Source: DATLLN01 sp963797175 | GTDB lineage: Bacteria; Actinomycetota; Thermoleophilia; Gaiellales; JAICJC01 | Direction: 5' to 3' | Assembly (NCBI GenBank): GCA_963797175.1 | Contig: CAWCOL010000006.1 | Span: 35,835 to 99,834, forward strand | Length of the DNA: 64,000 nt | Shown here: piece by piece, positions 8,007 to 15,602 of the stretch | Position numbering within the stretch: the first letter of the stretch is position 1 | Layout: each line of letters starts with the position of its first letter | Program-made: the position numbers and the translations under genes | The notes under the pieces: generated by a model | Told to the model about the DNA's origin: nothing | What the model saw: only the letters and a program-made list of their open reading frames with translations | The model's database searches: none

Positions 8007-8552
8007 TCAGGCTGCCCTGGCCAGGCCGAGCAGGGTGGCGCGCAGCGGCCGGACTCGGGCGCTGAGGCGGTAGGAGGTGCGCGGGGGGTAGGTCGCCTCG
8101 ACCGAGCGCTCGACGGCCTCGGCCGCCGAGAGCGTCTTCAGCGCCTGGGTCAGCGCTCGTGGCGTCACGCCGGGCAACATCGCCCGCAGCTCTCCGAACC
8201 GGCGGTCGGTGTCCAGAGCGGCAACCACTGGCATCGACCACTTGCGCATCCCGACGTCCCCCAGGCCGAGCTCGGCGAGCTGATCGATCAGCCGCACGCA
8301 GGCCGGGCCGAGCCGCGCGCCGGCGGCCGTCAGCACGTACTCCGGGCGCAGGGGATGGCCGTACCCGGGGTTGCGCTCGACCAGACCGCGCTGGGCGAGG
8401 TCGTCGAGCGCGCGCCGCAGCGACTCCCGGGCGGCGCCGGTGCGATGCGCCAGCGTGACCATTCGGCTGCCGCGGCTGCGGTGCAGCTCGGCCAGCACGG
8501 GAACGGCCCAGCGGTGGTGGAACAGGTCGATCAGCGCGCGCTCGTTTGACAT
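8007..8552 (-). CDS. HxlR-type transcriptional regulator with two tandem winged helices
   Basis: 181 aa from ATG 8552. Residues 5-85 and 95-175 each form an HxlR-like winged helix. The first contains HRWAVPVLAELHRS, ARESLRRALDDLAQRGLVERN and PEYVLTAAG. The second contains RKWSMPVVAALDTDRRFGELRAMLPGVTPRALTQALKTLSAAEAVER and SYRLSARVRPL. HxlR proteins normally have one such domain and work as dimers, so this looks like a fused dimer. It is divergent from a VOC gene 51 bases away; the spacer holds GTATAC in an AT-rich stretch (about 8566-8575), a plausible operator. The ligand is unknown. Confidence 0.8.
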   Translation of the reverse strand: MSNERALIDLFHHRWAVPVLAELHRSRGSRMVTLAHRTGAARESLRRALDDLAQRGLVERNPGYGHPLRPEYVLTAAGARLGPACVRLIDQLAELGLGDVGMRKWSMPVVAALDTDRRFGELRAMLPGVTPRALTQALKTLSAAEAVERSVEATYPPRTSYRLSARVRPLRATLLGLARAA

Positions 8553-8603
8553 GAAAGTGATTCTAGTATACAAACAGGTCACACTCGACGAAGGGAGCTG
8601 ACC

Positions 8604-9008
8604 GTGACCACCGACACCCGCCCGATCACCTACGCCGGCCACATGACCGCGGCGATCTCGGTCGCCGACCTCGACCGGTCGCTGGCCTGGTACCAGGACG
8701 TGCTCGGCTTCCGGCTCCTCTACACCCTGGCCGACTGGGGATGGGCGGAGCTGGAGACGTCGATCCCCGGCGTCAACCTCGGCGTCGGCCAGGCCGAACA
8801 GGTGCAGCCCGAGGGCGGCGCCACCCTGACGTTCGGGGTCACCGACATCGCTGCCGCCCGCGCCTGGCTGGAGAGCCGCGACGTCCGCTTCGACGGCGAG
8901 ACCCGCGAGATCGACGGCATGGTGCAACTCGCCACCTTCTACGACCCGGACGGCAACACCTTCATGCTCGCCCAGCGGCTCGACTCGGCGCCCGAAGAGC
9001 GCGGGTAG
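8604..9008 (+). CDS. VOC/glyoxalase-fold protein
   Basis: 134 aa, one vicinal-oxygen-chelate domain: MTAAISVADLDRSLAWYQDVLGFRLLYTL at the N-terminus, NLGVGQAEQVQPEGGATLTFGVTDIAAARAWLE in the middle and LATFYDPDGNTFMLAQRL at the end, where the Glu metal ligand is replaced by Met-Leu-Ala context. GAAGGGAG serves as ribosome site. It is divergent from the HxlR regulator, a common arrangement in which the regulator controls the VOC gene. An MFS gene follows after 9 bases, so regulator, VOC and transporter may form a small resistance or detoxification module. Confidence 0.85.
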   Translation: MTTDTRPITYAGHMTAAISVADLDRSLAWYQDVLGFRLLYTLADWGWAELETSIPGVNLGVGQAEQVQPEGGATLTFGVTDIAAARAWLESRDVRFDGETREIDGMVQLATFYDPDGNTFMLAQRLDSAPEERG

Positions 9009-9017
9009 CATGCGCGC

Positions 9018-10280
9018 ATGATCGCCCGCGCCGCCCGCCTGCACTACGCGTGGGTGGTCGCTGCGGTCACCTTCCTCGTCCTGCTGACGGCGGCCGGCTT
9101 CCGGGCGACGCCGGGCGTGCTGATCATCCCGCTCGAGCACGAGTTCGGCTGGTCGACCGCGCTGATCGGCGGTGCGGTCGCCGTCAACCTGCTGGTGTAC
9201 GGCATCGGCGCACCCTTCGCCGCGGCCGTCGTCGAGCGCTTCGGCGTTCGCCGCGTGTGCTCGATCGCGCTCGTGCTGGTGGCGGTCGGCGCCTCCCTGA
9301 CGACGCTGATGACGTCCGCGTGGCAGCTCTACCTGCTGTGGGGCCTCGTCGTCGGCGGGGCCACCGGCGCGATCGCCGTGCCGCTGGCCGCGATCGTGGC
9401 CAACCGCTGGTTCGACCGGCGCCGCGGGCTGGTCACCGGCATTCTCACGTCGAGCAACGCCAGCGGCCAGCTCGTCTTCCTGCCGTTGATGGCGTGGGTC
9501 GTGACGGCGTACAGCTGGCGCGCGGCGGCGCTCGTCGTGGCAGGCGCCGCCCTGCTGCTGGTGCTGCCGCTGGCACTGATCTTCCTGCGCTCGCGGCCGT
9601 CGGACATGGGGTTGGCGCCGTACGGCGGCGAGCACGTGCTGCCGACCCCGCCACTGCAGAACCCGTTCCGCAATGCCGTCACCGTGCTCCGCGACGCGGT
9701 CCGGGTGCGCGACTTCTGGCTGCTGGCCGGCGCCTTCTTCATCTGCGGCGCGACCACCAACGGGCTGATCGGCACGCACCTGATCGCCGCCTGCTCCGAC
9801 CACGGCCTGAGCCAGGTGCGCGGCGCCGGCCTGCTCGCCGCGATCGGCGTGTTCGACGTGATCGGCACCACGTGCTCCGGCTGGCTGACCGACCGCTACG
9901 ACCCTCGCTGGCTGCTGTTCTGGTACTACGGGCTGCGGGGGATCTCGCTGCTGGGGCTGAACGCGGCGCTGAGCGACGCCGGGCTCGGCCTCGCCGCCTT
10001 CACGGTGTTCTACGGGCTCGACTGGGTCGCCACGGTGCCCCCGACCGTCGCCCTCTGCCGCCAGGCGTTCGGCCGCGAGCGGGTGGGCGTCGTCTTCGCC
10101 TGGGTGTTCGCGTGCCACCAGTTCGGCGCGGCGTTCGCCGCGTGGGGCGCCGGCGCGAGCCGCACCTGGCTGCACTCCTACCAGCCGGCGTTCCTGGTGG
10201 CGGGCACGCTGGGCGTGATCGCCGCGGCGCTCAGCCTGGGCGTGGGGCGGCGGCTGGTGCTGCGGCCCGCTGCCGCGTAG
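9018..10280 (+). CDS. MFS transporter (monocarboxylate/oxalate-type)
   Basis: 420 aa with twelve predicted membrane spans. Features include YAWVVAAVTFLVLLTAAGFRATPGVLIIPLEHEFGWS at the N-terminus, an MFS motif A-like loop between spans 2 and 3 (ERFGVRRV), LTDRYDPRWLLFWYYGLRG in the second half, and WGLVVGGATGAIAVPLAAIVANRWFDRRRGLVTGI. The pattern resembles the monocarboxylate porter branch. It follows the VOC gene after nine bases and is probably cotranscribed with it. Its last 50 bases overlap the 3' end of the convergent MFS gene. Confidence 0.87.
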   Translation: MIARAARLHYAWVVAAVTFLVLLTAAGFRATPGVLIIPLEHEFGWSTALIGGAVAVNLLVYGIGAPFAAAVVERFGVRRVCSIALVLVAVGASLTTLMTSAWQLYLLWGLVVGGATGAIAVPLAAIVANRWFDRRRGLVTGILTSSNASGQLVFLPLMAWVVTAYSWRAAALVVAGAALLLVLPLALIFLRSRPSDMGLAPYGGEHVLPTPPLQNPFRNAVTVLRDAVRVRDFWLLAGAFFICGATTNGLIGTHLIAACSDHGLSQVRGAGLLAAIGVFDVIGTTCSGWLTDRYDPRWLLFWYYGLRGISLLGLNAALSDAGLGLAAFTVFYGLDWVATVPPTVALCRQAFGRERVGVVFAWVFACHQFGAAFAAWGAGASRTWLHSYQPAFLVAGTLGVIAAALSLGVGRRLVLRPAAA

Positions 10281-11673
10281 CCGTCGCTGCGGGAGGCCGC
10301 CGCGCCGGCGGCACGAGGATCGCGGCCACGACGGCGAGCAGGGTGACCGCCGCGGAAAGTGCGAAGGCCACCGTGAACCCGTGGTCGCTGGGGAGTCCGG
10401 CGACCACCGAGGCGGTCAGCACCGCCGCCGAGATCTGGCTGCCGAGGGCGCCGCCGATCGTCCGCATGATCGTGTTCATGCCGGTGGCGATGCCCGTCTG
10501 GCTGCGCGGCACGGCCGCGACGATCAGGTTCGCCAGCGCAGAGAACGCGAAGCCGATGCCGACGCCCAGCAGCGCGGCGGCGACGTAGATCATCTCCTGC
10601 CGGTCGTGGGCGAAGGCCAGCAGCAGGTACGAGATCCCGGCGATCCCCGCGCCCAGGCCCAGCGGGAGGCGCGCGCCTCGCTCGGCGGCGATCCGCCCGG
10701 CGATCGGGCTGACCAGCAGCATGGCGACGGTGGAGGGCAGCATGAAGAGGCCGGCCTCGGTCACCGAGGCGCCGAACCCGACGCCGGCCGACGCGGGCGT
10801 CTCGACCAGCTGGGGGATCAGCACGAACGAGCTGTACATGCCGAAGCCGATCAGCAGCGCCGCCAGGTTCGTCGTCCAGACACCGCGGATGCGCATCATC
10901 GCCATGTCCACCAGCGGCTCGCGCGACCGCGCCTCGACGACGATCCAGACGACCAGCAGCACCGCGGCGCCGAGCAGCAGCGCCAGCACCCGCGGCGACG
11001 CCCAGCCCCACGACGAGCCCTGCGTCACGCCCAGCAGCAGGCAGACCAGCCAGCCCGAGAGCAGGCTCGCGCCGACCCAGTTGACGCGACCCGGTGCCCG
11101 CACGGGCGACTCCGGGATGAGCAGCTGCGCGGCGATCGCGGAGATGACGACCGGCACCAGCGGCAGCCAGAACAGCCAGTGGTAGGAGAGGTGCTCCGTG
11201 ATCGGGCCGGCGAGGACGATGCCGAGCCCGCCGCCGAAGCCGAGGATGGCCGAGATCAGGGCGATGCCGACCGGCACCTGCTCGGCCGGGAACTCGTCGC
11301 GGATGATGCCGAACGCGAGCGGGAACACCGCGCCGCCCAGCCCCTGGATCAGGCGGCCGACGATCATCACCTGGATCGAGGTGGCCAGCGCCGCCACCAG
11401 CGTGCCGAAGGCGAGCGCCACCAGCGTGATCACCAGCACGCGGCGCTTGCCGTGGATGTCGCCCAGCCTGCCCGCGATCGGCGTCGCCACCGACGCGCTC
11501 AACAGGTAGCCGGTGAGGATCCACGCGACCCCGGCCGTGCTGGTGTTCAGCGAGAGCTGGATCTCGCGCAGCGCCGGCGCGACCAGCGACTGCAGGAGCG
11601 CAAAGGAGACCCCGGCCATCGCCAGGATGGCGAACGTCAGGCGATGGTGGGGTCTCTGCGCATGCGGATCCAC
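10231..11673 (-). CDS. MFS multidrug efflux transporter (EmrB/QacA type)
   Basis: 480 aa, fourteen predicted spans as in DHA2-family exporters. MAGVSFALLQSLVAPALREIQLSLNTSTAGVAWILTGYLLSASV is followed by motif A, GRLGDIHGKRRVLV, and the motif C region GLGIVLAGPITE between spans 5 and 6. The C-terminal 25 residues are an Ala/Pro/Arg-rich tail that overlaps the convergent MFS gene by 50 bases. The substrate is unknown; proton-driven drug export is the family role. No regulator is adjacent on the same strand. Confidence 0.87.
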   Translation of the reverse strand: MDPHAQRPHHRLTFAILAMAGVSFALLQSLVAPALREIQLSLNTSTAGVAWILTGYLLSASVATPIAGRLGDIHGKRRVLVITLVALAFGTLVAALATSIQVMIVGRLIQGLGGAVFPLAFGIIRDEFPAEQVPVGIALISAILGFGGGLGIVLAGPITEHLSYHWLFWLPLVPVVISAIAAQLLIPESPVRAPGRVNWVGASLLSGWLVCLLLGVTQGSSWGWASPRVLALLLGAAVLLVVWIVVEARSREPLVDMAMMRIRGVWTTNLAALLIGFGMYSSFVLIPQLVETPASAGVGFGASVTEAGLFMLPSTVAMLLVSPIAGRIAAERGARLPLGLGAGIAGISYLLLAFAHDRQEMIYVAAALLGVGIGFAFSALANLIVAAVPRSQTGIATGMNTIMRTIGGALGSQISAAVLTASVVAGLPSDHGFTVAFALSAAVTLLAVVAAILVPPARRPPAATATRQRAAAPAAAPRPG

Positions 11674-11716
11674 AGCCCGAGCAGGTTACCCCGCGGGCAC
11701 TCCGATCCGGAGCAGA

Positions 11717-11818
11717 TCAGATCACGCGGAGCACGAGCACGATGATGATGATCAGCAGGATGATCCCGACGATGCCGAGACCGGTGCCGAGTGCGAGCAG
11801 TGGGAGAGTCAGTGTCAT
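11717..11818 (-). CDS. Possible 33-aa single-span membrane peptide
   Basis: An ATG at 11818 opens a short frame encoding MTLTLPLLALGTGLGIVGI and then a run of Ile/Leu/Val ending LRVI. Essentially the whole product is one transmembrane helix. The ribosome site is weak (GAGGCC). Small hydrophobic proteins of this kind are common but poorly annotated in actinobacteria. It lies in the spacer between the efflux gene and argA. Composition bias could produce such a frame by chance, so expression evidence would be needed to accept it. Confidence 0.35.
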   Translation of the reverse strand: MTLTLPLLALGTGLGIVGIILLIIIIVLVLRVI

Positions 11819-11872
11819 GGCGGCCTCGGTACCCGGGCCCGCGGCCCCGTAAACGCACCTATCCTCCGGCGC

Positions 11873-12370
11873 ATGCTGCCCGTTGTCCGCCGTGCGCGCA
11901 CCGCCGACGTGCGCGAGTTGCACCGGATCGTCTCGCTCTACGTCGAGCAGGGCATCCTGCTCGGCAAGCAGCTGGTGACGCTGTACGAGGACGTCCAGGA
12001 CTTCCTGGTCGCCGAGCTGGACGGCCGCGTGGTCGGCTGCGGCGCGCTCCACGTGATGTGGGAGGACCTGGCCGAGGTGCGCACGGTCGCGGTCGATCCG
12101 GCCGCCCGCGGCCGCGGCGTCGGCCACGCGCTGGTCGGCCGGCTGGTCGAGACCGCGCGGGAGCTGGGCGTGACCCGCGTCTTCGTGCTCACGTTCGAGG
12201 ACGCCTTCTTTGCCCGGCACGGCTTCCACCCGATCGCCGGCACGCCGGTGCCGGCCGACGTCTACGACGAGCTGCGCCGCTCCTACGACGAGGGCGTCGC
12301 CGAGTTCCTCGACCTGCCCCGGGTCAAGCCCAACACGCTGGGCAACACCCGGATGCTGCTCGAGCTCTGA
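11873..12370 (+). CDS. argA: Amino-acid N-acetyltransferase (short ArgA, Rv2747-type)
   Basis: 165 aa, a single GNAT domain. Diagnostic stretches are LVTLYEDVQDFLVAELDGRVVGCGALHVMWEDLAEVRTVAVDP, the acetyl-CoA loop RGRGVGHALVGRL, FEDAFFARHGFHPI and the C-terminal VKPNTLGNTRMLLEL. These match the stand-alone N-acetylglutamate synthases of actinobacteria, which lack the kinase-like domain of enterobacterial ArgA. It catalyses the first step of arginine synthesis. No other arg gene is in the window. Longer upstream in-frame sequence has no family resemblance, so ATG 11873 is preferred. It is convergent with the cupin gene, whose stop is adjacent. Confidence 0.88.
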   Translation: MLPVVRRARTADVRELHRIVSLYVEQGILLGKQLVTLYEDVQDFLVAELDGRVVGCGALHVMWEDLAEVRTVAVDPAARGRGVGHALVGRLVETARELGVTRVFVLTFEDAFFARHGFHPIAGTPVPADVYDELRRSYDEGVAEFLDLPRVKPNTLGNTRMLLEL

Positions 12371-12772
12371 CTACTCCGGCGTCGGCGTCATCCCGTAGAC
12401 GAAGAACGCCGGCTCGTCGCCCACGTTCTCGAGCTGGTACGTCCAGCCCGGCGCGAGGTAGACGCTGTCGTCTGGGCGCAGCTCGAGTACACCCTCGTCC
12501 CAGGTCAGCCGCAGGTGGCCGCGGATGATGAAGTAGGTCTCGTCCACCGGCCCGTACCAGTGGTCGTCCGGGCCCATGTCGTCCGCCTCCCGCGACGACC
12601 AGGTGTTCGACCGCTCGCCGGGATCGAGCCAGGACGCGCCCAGGAGCAGGTTCGACCCGCACCGTTTCCGCGTCACGATCCGGGCGATGCGCACCCTCGT
12701 CACGGCCTGGTCGGCCGGGGTGACGGGCACGTCGGCGAGCGGTATCACCATCGGTCGGGGGCGGTCGTCCAT
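12371..12772 (-). CDS. Cupin-domain protein
   Basis: 133 aa from ATG 12772, preceded by AAGGAGGAG. One cupin barrel: the first motif region around GDERSNTW-like DPGERSNTWSSREADDMGPDDHWYGPVDETYFIIRGHLRLTWDEG, and the second motif DDSVYLAPGWTYQLENVGDEPAFFVYGMTP. Metal ligands are probably His and Glu in the first motif (DHWYG, DETYF). It resembles cupins of ureidoglycine/ectoine type only loosely, so no reaction is assigned. An inverted repeat, GAATCA-CA-TGATTC, is centred 62 bases upstream and recurs 60 bases upstream of gltB, hinting at nitrogen-linked control. Confidence 0.8.
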   Translation of the reverse strand: MDDRPRPMVIPLADVPVTPADQAVTRVRIARIVTRKRCGSNLLLGASWLDPGERSNTWSSREADDMGPDDHWYGPVDETYFIIRGHLRLTWDEGVLELRPDDSVYLAPGWTYQLENVGDEPAFFVYGMTPTPE

Positions 12773-12827
12773 CGGGCTCCTCCTTGCGGTCGGCGTCGGC
12801 GGGTAGCTTCTCACGGGACCGGAGACC

Positions 12828-12841
12828 GAATCACATGATTC
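12828..12841. promoter_or_regulatory. Inverted repeat GAATCA-N2-TGATTC upstream of the cupin gene
   Basis: GAATCACATGATTC is a perfect six-base inverted repeat with a two-base centre. Its centre is about 62 bases upstream of the cupin start and about 156 bases upstream of the divergent HATPase gene. The same half-sites and spacing recur at 22976-22989 upstream of gltB. Twelve fixed bases, eight of them A/T, are very improbable twice in GC-rich DNA of this length, which supports a regulator site. Confidence 0.6.
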
Positions 12842-12990
12842 AGCGGCCGTTACATGATCGACTCACCTGTTGCGCGGCGCGGGCGGGTCTGCGATACTCG
12901 CGGCGCGGCCTTGCCAAGGGGCGCACATGAACCGGAGCGTCGAGACCCCGGCTCCCTCGCACGGACGGGGTCTCGTCGTCTCGGCTGACG

Positions 12991-13425
12991 ATGCATACGC
13001 AAGGCCGTTTCGGGGTATACGGTTCCTCGGTGTCACACCGCACTGAACTGGCGCTCCGCCTCCGCGCAACCGTCGATTCAGTGCGTACGGCCCGACACGC
13101 GGTCGACGGCTTCGGCCCGCTGGGGTCGCACCCCGACGTCGCCTTCCGTGTGCGCCTGCTGATCACCGAGCTGGTCGCGAACAGCGTGCGCCATGCCGGG
13201 CTGGCAACGAGCGACCGGATCGGGCTCGACATCGAGGCGAGCGACGCGATGGTGCGCGTCGAGGTGCGGGACGGCGGCCGGGGATTCCAGCCGCCGGCGC
13301 GGTTCGACGGCCCGCCCGAGGGCACGTCCGGGCGCGGCCTCTACCTGGTGGACGCGCTCGCCGACCGGTGGGGCGTCGAGGGCGGCGAGCGCTGTACGAC
13401 GGTCTGGTTCGAGGTCGACCTATGA
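12991..13425 (+). CDS. HATPase anti-sigma factor-like ATP-binding protein
   Basis: 144 aa with the Bergerat ATP fold of RsbW/SpoIIAB kinases: N box LLITELVANSVRHA near residue 60, G1 box VEVRDGGRGF near residue 90 and G2 box GRGLYLVDALADRWG near residue 115. Such proteins bind a sigma factor or phosphorylate an STAS antagonist. It precedes, in opposite orientation, the STAS gene at 13430-13741; both stops lie 4 bases apart. A GTG at 13030 (SHRTELALRLRA) is an alternative start. It belongs to the partner-switching cluster that ends with the sigma factor at 14909. Confidence 0.82.
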   Translation: MHTQGRFGVYGSSVSHRTELALRLRATVDSVRTARHAVDGFGPLGSHPDVAFRVRLLITELVANSVRHAGLATSDRIGLDIEASDAMVRVEVRDGGRGFQPPARFDGPPEGTSGRGLYLVDALADRWGVEGGERCTTVWFEVDL

Positions 13426-13429
13426 GCCG

Positions 13430-13741
13430 TCAGGGGATGACATGCACGGTGTGGCCGATCAGCGTCAGGTCGAGCACCCGGCGCACCGACGGCGACGTGC
13501 AGACCAGCTCGAGGCGCGCGCCCCGCTCGGACAGGCGCTGCGCGGCTGCGAGCATCACCCCGAGGGCAGAGGAGTCGAGCAGCTCCGCATCCGGCGCCGA
13601 CACGCGGACGACATCGGGTGTCTCCGCCTCGGCCGCGTCGAGCGCCGCCCGCAGGGCGTCGGCGCTGCTCAGGTCGAGCTCGCCGGGCACGTGCACGACC
13701 GCCGCCCGCTCGTCCACCATGGCGTGCTCGATCCGCTCCAC
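13430..13741 (-). CDS. STAS-domain anti-anti-sigma factor
   Basis: 103 aa from GTG 13741, a complete STAS domain: AAVVHVPGELDLSSADALRAALDAAEAETPDVVRVSAPDAELLDSSALGVMLAAAQ. The phosphorylatable serine lies in LLDSSALG near residue 57, as in RsbV/SpoIIAA. In this family the dephosphorylated STAS protein captures the HATPase anti-sigma factor and frees the sigma factor. A second STAS gene lies divergently at 13804, 62 bases away, so both may share a control region. Confidence 0.85.
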   Translation of the reverse strand: MERIEHAMVDERAAVVHVPGELDLSSADALRAALDAAEAETPDVVRVSAPDAELLDSSALGVMLAAAQRLSERGARLELVCTSPSVRRVLDLTLIGHTVHVIP

Positions 13742-13803
13742 GCCGGCAGGTGTTCCCTCGCGCCTGTACGGGTCAAACCCGCCAGCCAGTATGCTCGACT
13801 GAG

Positions 13804-14175
13804 ATGAGCGTCGGCGAGATCGAGCTGGAGCAGGGCGAGCGACTGCTGGTGGTGGTGCTGCGAGGCGAGCACGATCTCTCCACAGCCGAGGCGCTGCAGG
13901 CCGAGCTCGAGCAGGCGCGGGCGGCGGGCCTGCCGGTGGTGGTCGACCTGTCCGGTGCGAGCTTCATCGACTCCGCGGTGCTCGGCGTCCTCATCGGCGA
14001 GCACGATCGTGCTCGGGCGGACGGCGTGGCGCTCGCCCTGGTCGTCGGCAGCGCCGCCGGGCACTCGGTGCGCCGAATCGTCGAGCTGACCGGCCTCGAT
14101 GCGGTGTTGCCCGTGGCTGAGACGCGCGCCGACGCCGAACGCCTCGTGCTGGCGCGCTCAGCCGAACTCGAGTGA
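13804..14175 (+). CDS. STAS-domain anti-anti-sigma factor
   Basis: 123 aa, starting at ATG 13804. LLVVVLRGEHDLSTAEALQAELEQARAAGLPVVVDLSGASFIDSAVLGVLIGEHDRARADG is a full STAS fold, with the candidate phospho-serine in FIDSAVLG near residue 60. It differs from the neighbouring STAS protein at 13430, so the two are paralogues rather than a recent duplication. The last 18 bases overlap the 3' end of the convergent HATPase gene at 14158. Together they suggest two partner-switching pairs arranged around one sigma gene. Confidence 0.85.
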   Translation: MSVGEIELEQGERLLVVVLRGEHDLSTAEALQAELEQARAAGLPVVVDLSGASFIDSAVLGVLIGEHDRARADGVALALVVGSAAGHSVRRIVELTGLDAVLPVAETRADAERLVLARSAELE

Positions 14176-14532
14176 GAACGTCACCGTGAGGCCGGCATCT
14201 TCGACGGCGGGGCCCGTCTCCAGGCTCGTGCACAGGCGGCGGAGCAGCGCCAGGCCGAGCCCCGGGCTGCCGGGGATGGGGTCGCCGTGGTCGGTGACGC
14301 TCACCTCGATGCCCTGCGGTGCCGTCCGGAAGTCGAGCTCGATCGGGGCGCCCCCCGCCGCCTGCGCGCGCTCGATCGCATGCGCGCAGACCTCCGAGAG
14401 CACCAGCTTGAGGTCCTCGAGGCTGTCGTCGTCCAGCGTCAGCCGTCGCGCCGTGCCGGCCAGCGCCATCCGGCAGGTGGAGAGGTGAACGGGGTCGGCG
14501 GGCACGATCAGGCGGGCGACGGTGCGCATCAC
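14158..14532 (-). CDS. HATPase anti-sigma factor-like ATP-binding protein
   Basis: 124 aa. N box LKLVLSEVCAHAIERAQ near residue 45 has Ala-His where the usual Asn stands (E-x-x-x-N becomes E-x-x-A-H), so ATP/Mg binding may be altered. G1 is SVTDHGDPIPG and G2 is GLGLALLRRLCTSLE. The N-terminal part (RLIVPADPVHLSTCRMALAGTARRLTL) is typical of actinobacterial RsbW-like proteins. It overlaps the convergent STAS gene by 18 bases and is divergent from a small gene at 14551. ATG 14532 or 14529 may be the start. Confidence 0.78.
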   Translation of the reverse strand: MMRTVARLIVPADPVHLSTCRMALAGTARRLTLDDDSLEDLKLVLSEVCAHAIERAQAAGGAPIELDFRTAPQGIEVSVTDHGDPIPGSPGLGLALLRRLCTSLETGPAVEDAGLTVTFSLEFG

Positions 14533-14550
14533 GCGGAGCGTACCGTCACG

Positions 14551-14865
14551 GTGGCCGTGCAGGATCTGCCGGCCGGCGCCGACGTCGCCGGCCAGGTCGC
14601 GCTCGCGCTGGCGGTGCGGTCGGGCCTGCCGCCGCTGGCCGCGGATCGGCTGCGGGCGGCCGTGGAGCGAGCCGTCACCGCCGCCGGGGCGGGCATCACC
14701 GTGGGCGTGGTGCCGTCGGACGGTGCGGTGGACGTTCTGCTGGCCGGGCTCGGGCCCTCGGCGCGGGAGCGCGCCGCCGAGTCGCTCGCGACCGCCGGGG
14801 ACGTCGTCGCGGAGGGCGACGGCATCCGCGTGACCGCCGTGCGGCCCCCTCTGGCAGGCGTGTAA
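14551..14865 (+). CDS. Small protein in the sigma cluster, possibly a degenerate HATPase
   Basis: About 104 aa from GTG 14551 (GTG 14557 also possible). The sequence DLPAGADVAGQVALALAVRSGLPPLAADRLRAAVERAVTAAGAGITVGVVPSDGAVDVLLAGLG has the helix-strand order of a HATPase N-terminal half. It lacks a recognisable N box Asn or glycine-rich G boxes. It might be a sensor or decoy in the partner-switching cluster, but no function can be assigned. The sigma factor gene starts 44 bases after its stop, so cotranscription is likely. Positive evidence is family-like composition and position only. Confidence 0.5.
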   Translation: MAVQDLPAGADVAGQVALALAVRSGLPPLAADRLRAAVERAVTAAGAGITVGVVPSDGAVDVLLAGLGPSARERAAESLATAGDVVAEGDGIRVTAVRPPLAGV

Positions 14866-14908
14866 GAAATCGGTTTCGATCTCGCCAACGGGCGTTTGCG
14901 GCGCTAGG

Positions 14909-15601
14909 ATGGCGGTTGTGGGTGAGCGTCGCGATCATCGCCGCGACACCCTGATCATGCAGAACGCAAGCCTGGTCAGGGCGATCGCGAGACGCTACCG
15001 GGGACGGGGAGTCAGTGGTGATGACCTCGTCCAGACCGGGTACCTCGGCCTGATCCAAGCCGTCGACCGCTACGACCCCGGGCGGGGCGTGCCGCTCAGC
15101 GGGTACGCGGCGCGGATGATCGAGGGCGAGATCCTCCACCTCTTCCGCGACCAGGGCTGGTCGGTGCGGGTGCCGCGCGGGATGCAGGAGCTGGGCCGGC
15201 GCGCCGCGCGCGCCGCGGACGACCTGGCGCACTCGCTGGGCCGCGAGCCCGAGCTGGGCGAGATCGCGGCCGCGCTCGGTGAGCAGCCGGTGGCCGTGGC
15301 CGAGGCGCTCGAGGCCCGCAACGCATTTCATGCCACCTCGCTCAGCGCCGGCGACGATGACAGCGACCGCCATCCGCTGGTGGACGACGCCGGCTTCGAC
15401 GGCGTGATCGAGCGCGACCTGGTGGTGCGCGCGCTGAGCACGCTGCCGCCCCGCGAACGCCGGATCCTCGTCATGCGGTTCCAGCGGGAGATGACGCAGG
15501 CCGAGATCGCCGAGCGCATCGGCATCAGCCAGATGCACGTGTCGCGACTGCTCCGCCGGTCGCTCGACCGTCTCCGCGACGGCGCCGAGCTCGCCGCCTG
15601 A
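14909..15601 (+). CDS. Sigma-70 family RNA polymerase sigma factor (SigB/SigF/FliA group)
   Basis: 230 aa. Region 2 spans about residues 17-95: NASLVRAIARRYRGRGVSGDDLVQTGYLGLIQAVDRYDPGRGVPLSGYAARMIEGEILHLFRDQGWSVRVPRG. Region 3 (LAHSLGREPELGEIAAALGE) follows. Region 4 near residues 175-222 reads LPPRERRILVMRFQREMTQAEIAERIGISQMHVSRLLRRSLDRL. This is the SigB/F/G pattern, controlled in relatives by RsbW/RsbV partner switching, and the genes for such partners lie immediately upstream. GTG 14918 is an alternative start. No convincing promoter of its own class was found upstream. The likely role is a stress or developmental response. Confidence 0.9.
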   Translation: MAVVGERRDHRRDTLIMQNASLVRAIARRYRGRGVSGDDLVQTGYLGLIQAVDRYDPGRGVPLSGYAARMIEGEILHLFRDQGWSVRVPRGMQELGRRAARAADDLAHSLGREPELGEIAAALGEQPVAVAEALEARNAFHATSLSAGDDDSDRHPLVDDAGFDGVIERDLVVRALSTLPPRERRILVMRFQREMTQAEIAERIGISQMHVSRLLRRSLDRLRDGAELAA

Positions 15602-15602
15602 C

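Noticed and set aside
14866..14908. SigB-like promoter GTTTCG...GGGCGT before the sigma gene
   Set aside because: Spacing is shorter than the consensus and the -10 element differs in three positions, so autoregulation was not claimed.
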